A DNA stretch of 53,621 nucleotides from an uncultured Clostridia bacterium. Lineage in GTDB: Bacteria; Bacillota; Clostridia; TANB77; CAG-508. The stretch is taken from positions 1 to 53,621 of the forward strand of contig CALXXE010000014.1 of NCBI GenBank assembly GCA_944392605.1, given 5' to 3'. Each line of letters starts with the position of its first letter. Position 1 is the stretch's first letter. Positions 15,068-22,980 of the stretch are shown piece after piece. The notes beneath the pieces were generated by a model that was not told the origin of the DNA, made no database searches, and saw nothing but the letters and a program-made list of their open reading frames with translations. The translations under genes were made by a program, and so were the position numbers.

Positions 15068-16355
15068 ATGTATCTAAAATACCTTGAATCTTTGACAATT
15101 CACTTTTTAAAGTATTATATAGACTTTCACTAATAGAAGTATCTATGTAATTTTCATAATTATAAATCGTTTTATTAATGTCTAGCAATTTCATTTTTTG
15201 TTTTGATTTAGTAGAGTCTTTATACATATAAATTGGTATATATTCATAATTATCAATTGACATTGTTCCATCTACATGTTTTGTTATATCTATATTTAAA
15301 ATGATAGAGTCCCTTGTATATTCTGCATTCTGGTCTGCTATAAAATTACCTAAAGAATAAATTACAAAACCATCTTTTGTTGATCCATCTTCTAAAGTAA
15401 CAGTCCTCTTTTCCATTGGTTCTAATACATGAGGATGTGTTCCTAAAATAATATCTACACCATTTTGAAATAGAAAGTCAGCTAATTCTTCTTGTGTAGA
15501 ATTTTGAGTTGTTTTATACTCATTTCCCCAATGCATGCAAGCTATTATTATATCTGGATTTTCTTCTTTTGCGCTATCAATTTGCTTTTTCATTAAATCT
15601 TCATCTATTAAATTAACACAATAAGGCTTATCAGAAGGAATTGCTATTCCGTTAGTTCCATAAGTATAATTCACAAAAGCAATTTTAATTCCTTTAACAT
15701 ATTTAATTAAAGTTTTATTTTGATCTTCTTCTGTTTTATATGTTCCAAGGTGAGCTATATCTGCGGCATTTAATGTATCTATTGTTCTAGATAAACCATC
15801 AAAGCCTTTATCTAAGGCATGATTACCTGCTGTGGAAAGAACATCAACACCAAGGTCTTTTAGTTCATATGCTAAACTGTCAGGGGTATTAAATGTTGGA
15901 TAGCTACTGTAACCTACTTCTTCTCCAGCAAATGTTGTCTCAAGATTTCCGATACATATATCAGCCGTCTTTGTATAAAGACTAATATCATCAAAAACAT
16001 AAGAAAAATCATAGGTATCTGTATCTTCGTTATAGGCGTCAATATATTGAGTATTATGACACATTATATCTCCAATTGCTGATAAAGTAAAAGTTACATC
16101 TACTGGCTCTTCTTCCTCTTCATCAGAAGAATCATCTTTATTCTCTTGGTTTTCTTGTTCAAGTTCTTGTTTGGAAGTTTCAATTAAATTTTGATAGTCA
16201 CTTCTATTTTTGAAATAATAAAAAATAGCAATTATAATAAAAAGAACAAGTAAACATGTAACCATAGAAATTAAAATTTTATGTACTTTAGGATAATCAG
16301 TATCAATATTTTTCTTCCTTTTTCTATTACGCGTACGTGCAGAATCTCTTCTCAA
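15066..16355 (-). CDS. CapA-family (PGA_cap) metallophosphoesterase-like membrane protein
   Basis: 429 residues: basic N-terminus, one membrane helix (residues 26-48), an acidic linker, then a calcineurin-like CapA domain with the metal-site motifs AIGDIMCHN, GNLETTF, AGNHALDKG, CMHWGNEY and GTHPHV. CapA proteins belong to poly-gamma-glutamate capsule systems, but isolated homologues without capBC, as here, are common in Clostridia and of unknown role at the cell surface. Start TTG preceded by GAGGTGAT with nine bases of spacing. Confidence 0.85.
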   Translation of the reverse strand: MRRDSARTRNRKRKKNIDTDYPKVHKILISMVTCLLVLFIIIAIFYYFKNRSDYQNLIETSKQELEQENQENKDDSSDEEEEEPVDVTFTLSAIGDIMCHNTQYIDAYNEDTDTYDFSYVFDDISLYTKTADICIGNLETTFAGEEVGYSSYPTFNTPDSLAYELKDLGVDVLSTAGNHALDKGFDGLSRTIDTLNAADIAHLGTYKTEEDQNKTLIKYVKGIKIAFVNYTYGTNGIAIPSDKPYCVNLIDEDLMKKQIDSAKEENPDIIIACMHWGNEYKTTQNSTQEELADFLFQNGVDIILGTHPHVLEPMEKRTVTLEDGSTKDGFVIYSLGNFIADQNAEYTRDSIILNIDITKHVDGTMSIDNYEYIPIYMYKDSTKSKQKMKLLDINKTIYNYENYIDTSISESLYNTLKSELSKIQGILDT

Positions 16356-16484
16356 AAATAATCACCTCAAATTCTTTCTTACAAAATATCACATAAAATA
16401 AAAAAATTCAACAAAATGAATAATTTTTGAAAATTTTCAAATAATAAGGATAATGAAAAAAATTAAGCTAAAGGAGGAAATAAA

Positions 16485-16673
16485 ATGAAGGTTGTTGACA
16501 AGATTGCATTAGTACTAATTATAATTGGAGCTCTTAACTGGGGATTAATAGCATTATTTAATTTTGACTTAGTTGCAACAATATTTGGTGATATGACAGT
16601 AATCTCTAGAATAGTATATGGATTAGTTGGATTATCAGGATTATGGGGAATAAAATTATTATTTGATGATTAA
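16485..16673 (+). CDS. DUF378 small membrane protein
   Basis: 62 residues, two membrane helices, with the family signature LVIIGALNWGLI (here LIIIGALNWGLIALFNFDL) and a second helix containing YGLVGLSGLWG. DUF378 proteins are widespread and uncharacterised. AAAGGAGG seven bases before ATG. Confidence 0.9.
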   Translation: MKVVDKIALVLIIIGALNWGLIALFNFDLVATIFGDMTVISRIVYGLVGLSGLWGIKLLFDD

Positions 16674-16686
16674 TATATGATAAAAA

Positions 16687-16750
16687 GGGGACAGGTCTTA
16701 AAAGTTTCATTAGAACTACGTAAAAAAAGGAACAAAAAAGGCCTGTCCCC
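16687..16750. repeat. REP/MITE-like inverted repeat with GGGGACAGG ends
   Basis: A 64-base element starting GGGGACAGGTCT and ending with the near-complement GGCCTGTCCCC, 40 bases apart. GGGGACAGG...CCTGTCCCC palindromes are a recurrent small repeat class in several bacterial phyla, often linked to REP-associated tyrosine transposases. Only one copy and no transposase is present in the window. It also lies where a terminator for DUF378 would be expected. Confidence 0.65.
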
Positions 16751-16761
16751 AAAATTCTTAC

Positions 16762-16790
16762 TTGAAAAAAATAGGAAAATATTGTATAAT
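16762..16790 (+). promoter_or_regulatory. Promoter of the ABC-F gene
   Basis: TTGAAA (16762-16767), 17-base spacer, TATAAT (16785-16790). The first in-frame TTG of the ABC-F reading frame is this -35 box, which argues against that upstream start. Confidence 0.75.
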
Positions 16791-16821
16791 TACCTACGAT
16801 AAAAAATTAGGAGGAAGAAGA

Positions 16822-18405
16822 ATGTTAGTAGCAAATAATGTAACCGTAAGATTTGGTAAAAGAGTGTTATTTGAAGATGTAAATATAAGTTTTGGAAAAG
16901 GAAACTGTTACGGAATTATAGGTGCTAATGGTGCTGGAAAATCTACTTTCTTAAAAGTCCTTTCTGGAGAGATAGAACCAAGCAAAGGTGATGTAAGTAT
17001 TGATAAAGGAGAGAGAATATCAGTATTAAAACAAGACCACTATGCTTTTGAAGATTATACAGTTATAGATACAGTTATTATGGGAAATAAAGAATTGTAT
17101 GACATTATGAAGGAAAAAGAAGCAATATATGCAAAGCCTGACTTTTCAGAAGAAGATGGAATGAAAGCCGCAAAATTGGAAGAACGTTTTGCAGAACTTG
17201 ATGGCTGGAATGCAGATTCAGATGCAGCAAAACTTTTAAACGATTTAGGAATAATACCAGAAGACCATTATAAATATATGAGAGAAATAGAAGCAAAAGA
17301 TAAGGTAAAAGTACTTTTAGCACAAAGTCTATTTGGAAATCCAGATGTATTATTACTAGATGAGCCAACAAACGACTTAGATGTAAAAAGTATAAATTGG
17401 TTACAAGAATTTTTAATAGATTTTGAAAATACAGTAATAGTTGTATCACATGATAGATATTTCTTAAATAAAGTATGTACACATATAGCAGATGTAGACT
17501 TTGGTAAAATAAAAGTATATCCAGGAAACTATGATTTCTGGTATGAATCAAGCCAATTAGCATTAAAACAAGCAAGAGAACAAAATAAGAAAAAAGAAGA
17601 AAAGATTAAAGAATTACAAGACTTTATTGCTAGATTTAGTGCAAATGCTTCTAAATCAAAACAAGCTACATCAAGAAAGAAAACATTAGAGAAAATACAA
17701 TTAGAGGAGATAAAACCTTCTAACAGAAAATATCCATACATAGACTTTAAACCAGATAGAGACCCAGGAAAAGAGATATTACAAGTAAAGAATGTTTCTA
17801 AAACAGTAGACGGAGTGAAATTATTAGATAATATATCTTTTGACGTTAAAGAAGGAAATAAGATAGCTATTCTTGCAGATAACGAACTTGTAAAAACAGT
17901 TTTATTTCAAATAATTGCAGGGGAAGTAGAACCAGATGAAGGTGAAGTGATTTATGGAACTACAATAACAAATAGTTATTTCCCAAAAGACAACAACTAT
18001 TTATTTGAAACAGATGAAAATGTTACAGAATGGTTAAGAAAATATTCAAAAGACCCAGACGAAACATATGTAAGAAGTTTCTTAGGAAGAATGCTATTCT
18101 CAGGAGATGAAGCATTAAAGAAAGTAAATGTTTTATCAGGTGGAGAAAAAGTAAGATGTGTATTATCTAAAATGATGTTATCAGGTGCTAATTTCTTAAT
18201 ATTTGATGAGCCAACAAATCATTTAGATATGGAAAGTATAACTTCATTAAATGAAGGAATGAAAAAATTTACGGGAAATATTATATTCACTTCACATGAC
18301 CATGAATTAACACAAACAGTTGCAAATAGAATAATAGATATTAAGGAAAATGGAGAAGTAGTAGACAGAGAAGTTACTTATAATGAGTATTTAGGAGTTG
18401 AATAA
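16822..18405 (+). CDS. ABC-F family ATPase (YbiT/YkpA-like)
   Basis: 527 residues, two tandem ABC ATPase domains joined by a charged linker (about residues 240-310), no membrane segments. ABC-F proteins act on the ribosome (translation factors or antibiotic protection). Site 1 has an intact Walker A GANGAGKS (residues 34-41) and Walker B LLLDEPTNDLD, but its signature is REIEAKDKVKV rather than LSGGE. Domain 2 has an intact LSGGEKVR and FDEPTNHLD but a degenerate Walker A, ADNELVKTVL, lacking the glycines. YkpA/YbiT relatives show similar drift. Start ATG 16822 follows AGGAGGA. It overlaps the next gene by one base (TAATG), implying translational coupling. Confidence 0.9.
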   Translation: MLVANNVTVRFGKRVLFEDVNISFGKGNCYGIIGANGAGKSTFLKVLSGEIEPSKGDVSIDKGERISVLKQDHYAFEDYTVIDTVIMGNKELYDIMKEKEAIYAKPDFSEEDGMKAAKLEERFAELDGWNADSDAAKLLNDLGIIPEDHYKYMREIEAKDKVKVLLAQSLFGNPDVLLLDEPTNDLDVKSINWLQEFLIDFENTVIVVSHDRYFLNKVCTHIADVDFGKIKVYPGNYDFWYESSQLALKQAREQNKKKEEKIKELQDFIARFSANASKSKQATSRKKTLEKIQLEEIKPSNRKYPYIDFKPDRDPGKEILQVKNVSKTVDGVKLLDNISFDVKEGNKIAILADNELVKTVLFQIIAGEVEPDEGEVIYGTTITNSYFPKDNNYLFETDENVTEWLRKYSKDPDETYVRSFLGRMLFSGDEALKKVNVLSGGEKVRCVLSKMMLSGANFLIFDEPTNHLDMESITSLNEGMKKFTGNIIFTSHDHELTQTVANRIIDIKENGEVVDREVTYNEYLGVE

Positions 18406-18974
18406 TGCTTAAGAAAATTAATTTGAAAGAATTTAAAGATTTATATAGAAAACATATAGTAAGAGATTTTCCAAGAGAGGAAAGAAGATCATTAAATAAA
18501 TTTAAAAAGAGAGTCACGAGTGGAAAAGAAGAGGTATATGTTTATTTAGAAAATGGACAAGAAAAAGCATACACAATAATAGTGATTTTAAATAATTATG
18601 TTATGGTAAGTTTTCTTGCTGTTTTTAAACAATATAGAGGAGAAGGGATTGGAACTAAATTATTAAAAGAAATAAAAGATAACTTTAGTAATAAAAAAGG
18701 AATCTTACTTGAAGTAGAAAATCCTAAATATAACAAAGATGAGAAAGAAAAAGAAATAAGACAAAGAAGAATTAAATTCTATGAGAAGTCTAATTATAAT
18801 ATAATAGATGGAGTAGAAGTAAATTCACATTCTATTATGTTTAATATTATGATTTTAAATATAAATAATGAAAAAATAGATAAACAAGAAATTGCAAAAG
18901 AACTTAATGATTTTTATACAGAAATTTTTAGAAAATATGATAAAAACCTATCTTTTGAAATAATAGAAAATTAA
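18405..18974 (+). CDS. GNAT-family N-acetyltransferase
   Basis: 189 residues. GNAT motif A is MVSFLAVFKQYRGEGIGTKLL with the acetyl-CoA loop QYRGEGIG, followed by ILLEVENP and the C-terminal RRIKFYEKSNYNIID. Substrate unknown; could modify a small molecule, a peptide or a ribosomal protein. Its ATG overlaps the ABC-F stop as TAATG, so the two proteins are made together. A terminator with a GAAA tetraloop follows. Confidence 0.8.
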   Translation: MLKKINLKEFKDLYRKHIVRDFPREERRSLNKFKKRVTSGKEEVYVYLENGQEKAYTIIVILNNYVMVSFLAVFKQYRGEGIGTKLLKEIKDNFSNKKGILLEVENPKYNKDEKEKEIRQRRIKFYEKSNYNIIDGVEVNSHSIMFNIMILNINNEKIDKQEIAKELNDFYTEIFRKYDKNLSFEIIEN

Positions 18975-18999
18975 GATATGCGAAAGCATATCTTTTTTT
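18973..18999 (+). terminator. Terminator of the ABC-F/GNAT operon
   Basis: Nine-bp stem AAGATATGC/GCATATCTT closed by a GAAA tetraloop and followed by T residues. Its first bases overlap the stop codon of the GNAT gene. Confidence 0.85.
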
Positions 19000-19055
19000 A
19001 AAATTACATAAAAATTTGAAATGAACAGTAGTAAACAAAAATGGAATAAACAGTG

Positions 19056-19090
19056 CTAAAAAATAGTGAAAGATTTTTAACATCTTTCAC
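19056..19090 (-). terminator. Terminator of the surface-glycan operon
   Basis: On the minus strand, stem GTGAAAGAT/ATCTTTCAC followed by TATTTTTT, 15 bases past the stop of the PP2C-like gene. Confidence 0.75.
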
Positions 19091-19105
19091 CTTAAATATT
19101 ATTCT

Positions 19106-19963
19106 TTAACTTCTTTTATAAACAACCAAGGTTCTTTCTTTTCCAGAATGTTCTAAAGAATCTAAATTTTCTAATAAATTTTTAATATTTTCTTTACTTT
19201 CAAAAAAAGGTTCACAACCATCTGAATAAGCACATATATATTCTACATTTGATAAATCCACTTTATATGCATCTATATAATATTCTGCAGTATCTTCACC
19301 AGAAAATGCTCCATAAGATACATCGTTACCGTTATATTTTTTAGAAGGATTATTTCTATAATCTTTTCTTACCATAATTCTATCTTTGGGATTATCCCAA
19401 TTAAATATATTTTCTTTTGAATAAACATTGTCTAAATAATCTTCAAATTGTTTATGATTATTAATTGTTGTAAAAATAATATTACAATCTTTAGCTAATA
19501 ATGTTATATGACAATCTCCTAAAGAGAAACAATATAAGTAATTATCAATAATCTTACCACCAACAGCTTCACAACAATAGTAATCTTCTTTTAGATAGTC
19601 TATATCTCTGTTAGCATTTAAAGGTTTAAGAGCTTTATTACATAATTTTGCAACATCCATAATAACATTTTCTGAAATTTTATTTTCCTGATATTTTTCT
19701 ATTTCAGAAATAAAGGTATCACATACTATTTTTGCAGAATCAAAAGCGCCACTAGGATTTGGATAGGTTTCTACCCAGTATTTAGCTTCTTCTTCATCTT
19801 TGGGATATGAAACTGCTTCTCCTTTTATATTATCTCTTGTAACTCCATCTGCAACGCAAAAAGATAAATTATTTATTTTATAATAATCTTCTACGACTGG
19901 AGTTAAATGTAGTTTAGAAAAAATAGTATTATCAAAAGTTTTATTATAAATTAATTTAAACAT
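19106..19963 (-). CDS. PP2C-like phosphatase domain protein
   Basis: 285 residues with PP2C-family landmarks: FCVADGVTRD near the N-terminus, CFSLGDCHITLL in the middle and EYICAYSDGCEPFFES near the end, supplying the metal-binding Asp residues. No membrane helix. Its unusual position is last in an operon with a glycosyltransferase fusion and a pyruvyl transferase, so it may regulate glycan synthesis or be an enzyme-like relative; this is inference. The frame remains open upstream to 19981 across the neighbour's stop. I prefer ATG 19963, which lies just after that stop and leaves GGAG upstream, but the start is uncertain. Confidence 0.65.
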   Translation of the reverse strand: MFKLIYNKTFDNTIFSKLHLTPVVEDYYKINNLSFCVADGVTRDNIKGEAVSYPKDEEEAKYWVETYPNPSGAFDSAKIVCDTFISEIEKYQENKISENVIMDVAKLCNKALKPLNANRDIDYLKEDYYCCEAVGGKIIDNYLYCFSLGDCHITLLAKDCNIIFTTINNHKQFEDYLDNVYSKENIFNWDNPKDRIMVRKDYRNNPSKKYNGNDVSYGAFSGEDTAEYYIDAYKVDLSNVEYICAYSDGCEPFFESKENIKNLLENLDSLEHSGKERTLVVYKRS

Positions 19964-19964
19964 A

Positions 19965-20918
19965 TTAACTTTCATCTCCAATTTCTTTTATTAAAATGTC
20001 ACTTATTGTTTTTACGGCAAAATCATTATTATATAAATAAGGTTTAGAATTAATAGCTTTTTTGATACATTCTTCTAAATTATTTATATCATTACACATT
20101 TGTATATATCCTAGATTTTTAAGCCAATCATATGATTCTACTATTTTGTGTGTAAGACTATCAAATACAACACAAGGCGTCTCAGTAATTGCAGAAAATA
20201 CCATACCGTGAAGTCTATCTGTAATAACAAGTTCTGCACTTTGAAGTTCTTTAAATTTGCTTTCCAATATTTCTTTTCTCATTTTCTCTGAAATATTATT
20301 AACAACTTCAGTTCCTATGTTCATATCAGTAATTTTATAAGTGTTAAAATGTTTTTTTATATATTCAAAAATAGAATCAGTTTTTTCATTTCCTAATGTT
20401 TTTTCTTTATCCCTTCTAAACATTAAAAGAGCGCCACTTCTTTTGATGTCAGATATTTCTTTTAAACTCATAACAATATCAGGAGTTAAGTAAATTTTGG
20501 CATTATAGAAATGTTTTTTCATAAAATCATATGACCTTTTTTCTCTTGCCATTATTATTAAATTATTATGTGCATTATATATTTTTTTGGAAATATCTAG
20601 TTCTTTTTCATTTTCAAAATAAGCTGTCTGAGGAAAAATGATGATTTTATTATTAGGATAAGAAGAGATAACTTCTCTTCTTCCTTGTTCAGGTGTAACA
20701 TAGGTATCTCCTATATTACCACCTCCGTGTAATAAAATTATATCATCTTTTTTTATATAATTTTTTACTCTTTTGGCACATACATCTAATTTTTCTTCCT
20801 GCATTACATATAATTTTTTATCAGGAAAAAGTTGTTTTATCATTTTTTCTTCAGCATATGCTATTGCTAAATCGCCAATATTCGCATGATGTGGAGTTCC
20901 CATAAGAATAATTTTCAT
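19965..20918 (-). CDS. Polysaccharide pyruvyl transferase family protein
   Basis: 317 residues with the family motifs GTPHHANIGDLAIAYA at the N-terminus, LLHGGGNIGDTY, FPQTAY, and ITDRLHGMVFS with PCVVFDS near the C-terminus. Such enzymes (EpsI/CsaB relatives) add pyruvate ketals from PEP to sugars of exopolysaccharide, teichoic acid or secondary wall polymers. GAGG is seven bases ahead of ATG 20918; the ATG two codons earlier is too close to it. Ten bases after the glycosyltransferase fusion in the same operon. Confidence 0.85.
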   Translation of the reverse strand: MKIILMGTPHHANIGDLAIAYAEEKMIKQLFPDKKLYVMQEEKLDVCAKRVKNYIKKDDIILLHGGGNIGDTYVTPEQGRREVISSYPNNKIIIFPQTAYFENEKELDISKKIYNAHNNLIIMAREKRSYDFMKKHFYNAKIYLTPDIVMSLKEISDIKRSGALLMFRRDKEKTLGNEKTDSIFEYIKKHFNTYKITDMNIGTEVVNNISEKMRKEILESKFKELQSAELVITDRLHGMVFSAITETPCVVFDSLTHKIVESYDWLKNLGYIQMCNDINNLEECIKKAINSKPYLYNNDFAVKTISDILIKEIGDES

Positions 20919-20928
20919 ATACATACCT

Positions 20929-22845
20929 CTATTCTATATCTTCTATTATTTGTGATAAATATTTTTTATCATGAATGTTATTTGTGACATTTCCCCCAGA
21001 TACTTCGTTAGTATATTTATTAGCAATTTTTTCTTGCTTTTTTGCATTTCTTTTATACCATTCATACTCAATATCAAAATGTCCCATATCCAATGCTTGA
21101 TAACCAACTTTAGCTAAATCATATGCAAGTACTGTAGCCGTAGGACCTAATGCAAATAAGATTAATATATCTTTTGGTTCTTGCTTTAATCTATTTAAAA
21201 TTTCATCATATTTACTAAAAGCATTTTCAGAAGGACAAATTATTCTTCTTACAGATTTACATTTTGAAAGTAAATCGTTTCCTACGCCAACTCTAGTTTG
21301 AGCTCCTTCACAAATTATAATGTCACGATCTTTCCATATTTGTTTAAGCATTGAAAAATATTTTCCAGTATTACTTCTATCTTTATATCTAATATAAAGT
21401 CTTGTTAAGTTTGCTGTTGCATATTCCATATCTTCATTAATATATTTAAGCCAAGTTTTTCTGGTTCTATCCATGTTTTTAATCCAGAAAATTTCACTTT
21501 CTTCTGTTAAATTGTTAAATTCATTAATAACATCTGGAATCCCTATTAAACAAAAATCTTGTTTACTTCTTAAAATTTCTTCTAATCTATGTGACAATCT
21601 TTCATCATGAACTTGGAAATCCAAATCTTTTCCAAGTATTAAATCTAATTCTCCGTCACCAAAACGTGCAATAGATTTTTTTTCTATAAAAATTTTATTT
21701 ATAGAATCTTCTATGTTTAATATTTTTATTTTACTTTGTTCCATATCTTTTAACAAAGATTCTTTCATATTTACTATTTCAGGATCCATTTCTTTGTTTT
21801 CTATTTCTCTATATGTATTAGGATTTGGTTTAGACATCTTTTCCCTCTCTTCTTTTGACATTATTTTTCTTACTTGTTTTAACATATCACAATATTTTAA
21901 TGTTTGCTCATAATCTCTTGCTACTATGGATTCTATAATATATTGTACTGATTTTATAATAGTAGGTATTTTTAAGTCATTATTTAACATGTAGAACCAT
22001 TTCATTTTTTCTAGAAGTTCTATTTTTTCCTCATTTGTTAATAAATCCGTATCTATAAATCTATATAAAATATAGTTCATACTTTTAGCATAATAGTAAC
22101 GATAATATTCCAAATTATCTGAAGTTCTAAAATTATCATATATCATTCTATATGCTTTATTAATTCCTAAAAAGTACTGTTTTGAACAATTTGTTGAAAT
22201 AGAATTTGAATCTCTTAATCTATAATTATAAACATTATCAGGAGTATAAAAAACCCTTTCAGAGTGTATGAAACAATATGTAGTAAAAATTGCATCTTCG
22301 GCTGGTAATTTTTCAACAAAACGAACCCCCAATTTGTCTAAGAAAGACTTCCTAAAAATTTTATTCCAAACACCTGAGTTCATTATAAAGAATGAATTTG
22401 TATAATCTTTGATTGATAATCTAAATGCTTTGAACTTTTCTCTGTCAAATACAGGTTTTTGCCATTTTGTACCATCTCCGTCTGTATTTGTATAGTTTCC
22501 TATAGCATAATCTGCATTTGTTTCTTCTATTGCATTATATAAACTTTCACAAGAATTAGGGTCAAAAAAATCATCAGAATCGAGAAACATAATATATTTC
22601 CCAGTAGCATTGTCTAGACCTGTGTTTCTAGCTCCTGATAGACCTTGGTTTTCTTGATGAATTAATATAAATCTTGGATCTTTTTTTACATATTCTTCTG
22701 CTATTTTACTTGAATTATCTGTTGAACCATCATCAATTAATAATACTTCTAAGTTTTTATATGTTTGTTTTATAACAGAATCTAATGCAAAAGATAGGTA
22801 TTTTTCTACATTATAAATTGGTACTATAATTGTAATTTTGTCCAT
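20929..22845 (-). CDS. Bifunctional glycosyltransferase: GT2 domain fused to GT-D (DUF1792) domain
   Basis: 638 residues. Residues 1-110 are a GT-A fold of family GT2 (TIIVPIYNVEKYL, LIDDGSTDNS, GLSGARNTGLDNA, MFLDSDDFFD), with an all-helical stretch to about 350. From about 375 to the end is a GT-D/DUF1792 domain (SIARFGDGELDLILG carrying the metal-binding D-G-E, CEGAQTRVGVGNDLL, ILFALGPTATVLAYDLAK, ALDMGHFDIEYEW). GT-D enzymes include the glucosyltransferase that extends glycans on streptococcal serine-rich adhesins. A single protein may therefore transfer two successive sugars. Start ATG after AAGGAGATGG. First gene of an operon with the pyruvyl transferase and PP2C-like genes. Confidence 0.9.
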   Translation of the reverse strand: MDKITIIVPIYNVEKYLSFALDSVIKQTYKNLEVLLIDDGSTDNSSKIAEEYVKKDPRFILIHQENQGLSGARNTGLDNATGKYIMFLDSDDFFDPNSCESLYNAIEETNADYAIGNYTNTDGDGTKWQKPVFDREKFKAFRLSIKDYTNSFFIMNSGVWNKIFRKSFLDKLGVRFVEKLPAEDAIFTTYCFIHSERVFYTPDNVYNYRLRDSNSISTNCSKQYFLGINKAYRMIYDNFRTSDNLEYYRYYYAKSMNYILYRFIDTDLLTNEEKIELLEKMKWFYMLNNDLKIPTIIKSVQYIIESIVARDYEQTLKYCDMLKQVRKIMSKEEREKMSKPNPNTYREIENKEMDPEIVNMKESLLKDMEQSKIKILNIEDSINKIFIEKKSIARFGDGELDLILGKDLDFQVHDERLSHRLEEILRSKQDFCLIGIPDVINEFNNLTEESEIFWIKNMDRTRKTWLKYINEDMEYATANLTRLYIRYKDRSNTGKYFSMLKQIWKDRDIIICEGAQTRVGVGNDLLSKCKSVRRIICPSENAFSKYDEILNRLKQEPKDILILFALGPTATVLAYDLAKVGYQALDMGHFDIEYEWYKRNAKKQEKIANKYTNEVSGGNVTNNIHDKKYLSQIIEDIE

Positions 22846-22878
22846 GTATCCATCTCCTTTATTCTATTTTTCATGATA

Positions 22879-22907
22879 ATTATATCACAAAAATTAACAT
22901 AATTCAA
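22879..22907 (-). promoter_or_regulatory. Promoter of the surface-glycan operon
   Basis: Minus strand TTGAAT (22902-22907), 17-base spacer ending TTTTTGTGA, TATAAT (22879-22884). Closely similar in sequence to the promoter of the pilin-like gene at 24474-24501. Confidence 0.75.
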
Positions 22908-22935
22908 ATGAAAAATGATGGGGATTTTTATAGGA

Positions 22936-22970
22936 AAAATAAAAAAAGTATGCAAAATATATACATACTT
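22936..22970 (-). terminator. Terminator of the pilin-like gene
   Basis: Minus-strand stem AAGTATG/CATACTT followed by TTTTTATTTTT, ten bases past the stop codon. It separates this gene from the downstream glycan operon, which has its own promoter. Confidence 0.7.
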
Positions 22971-22980
22971 CTTTTCTATT

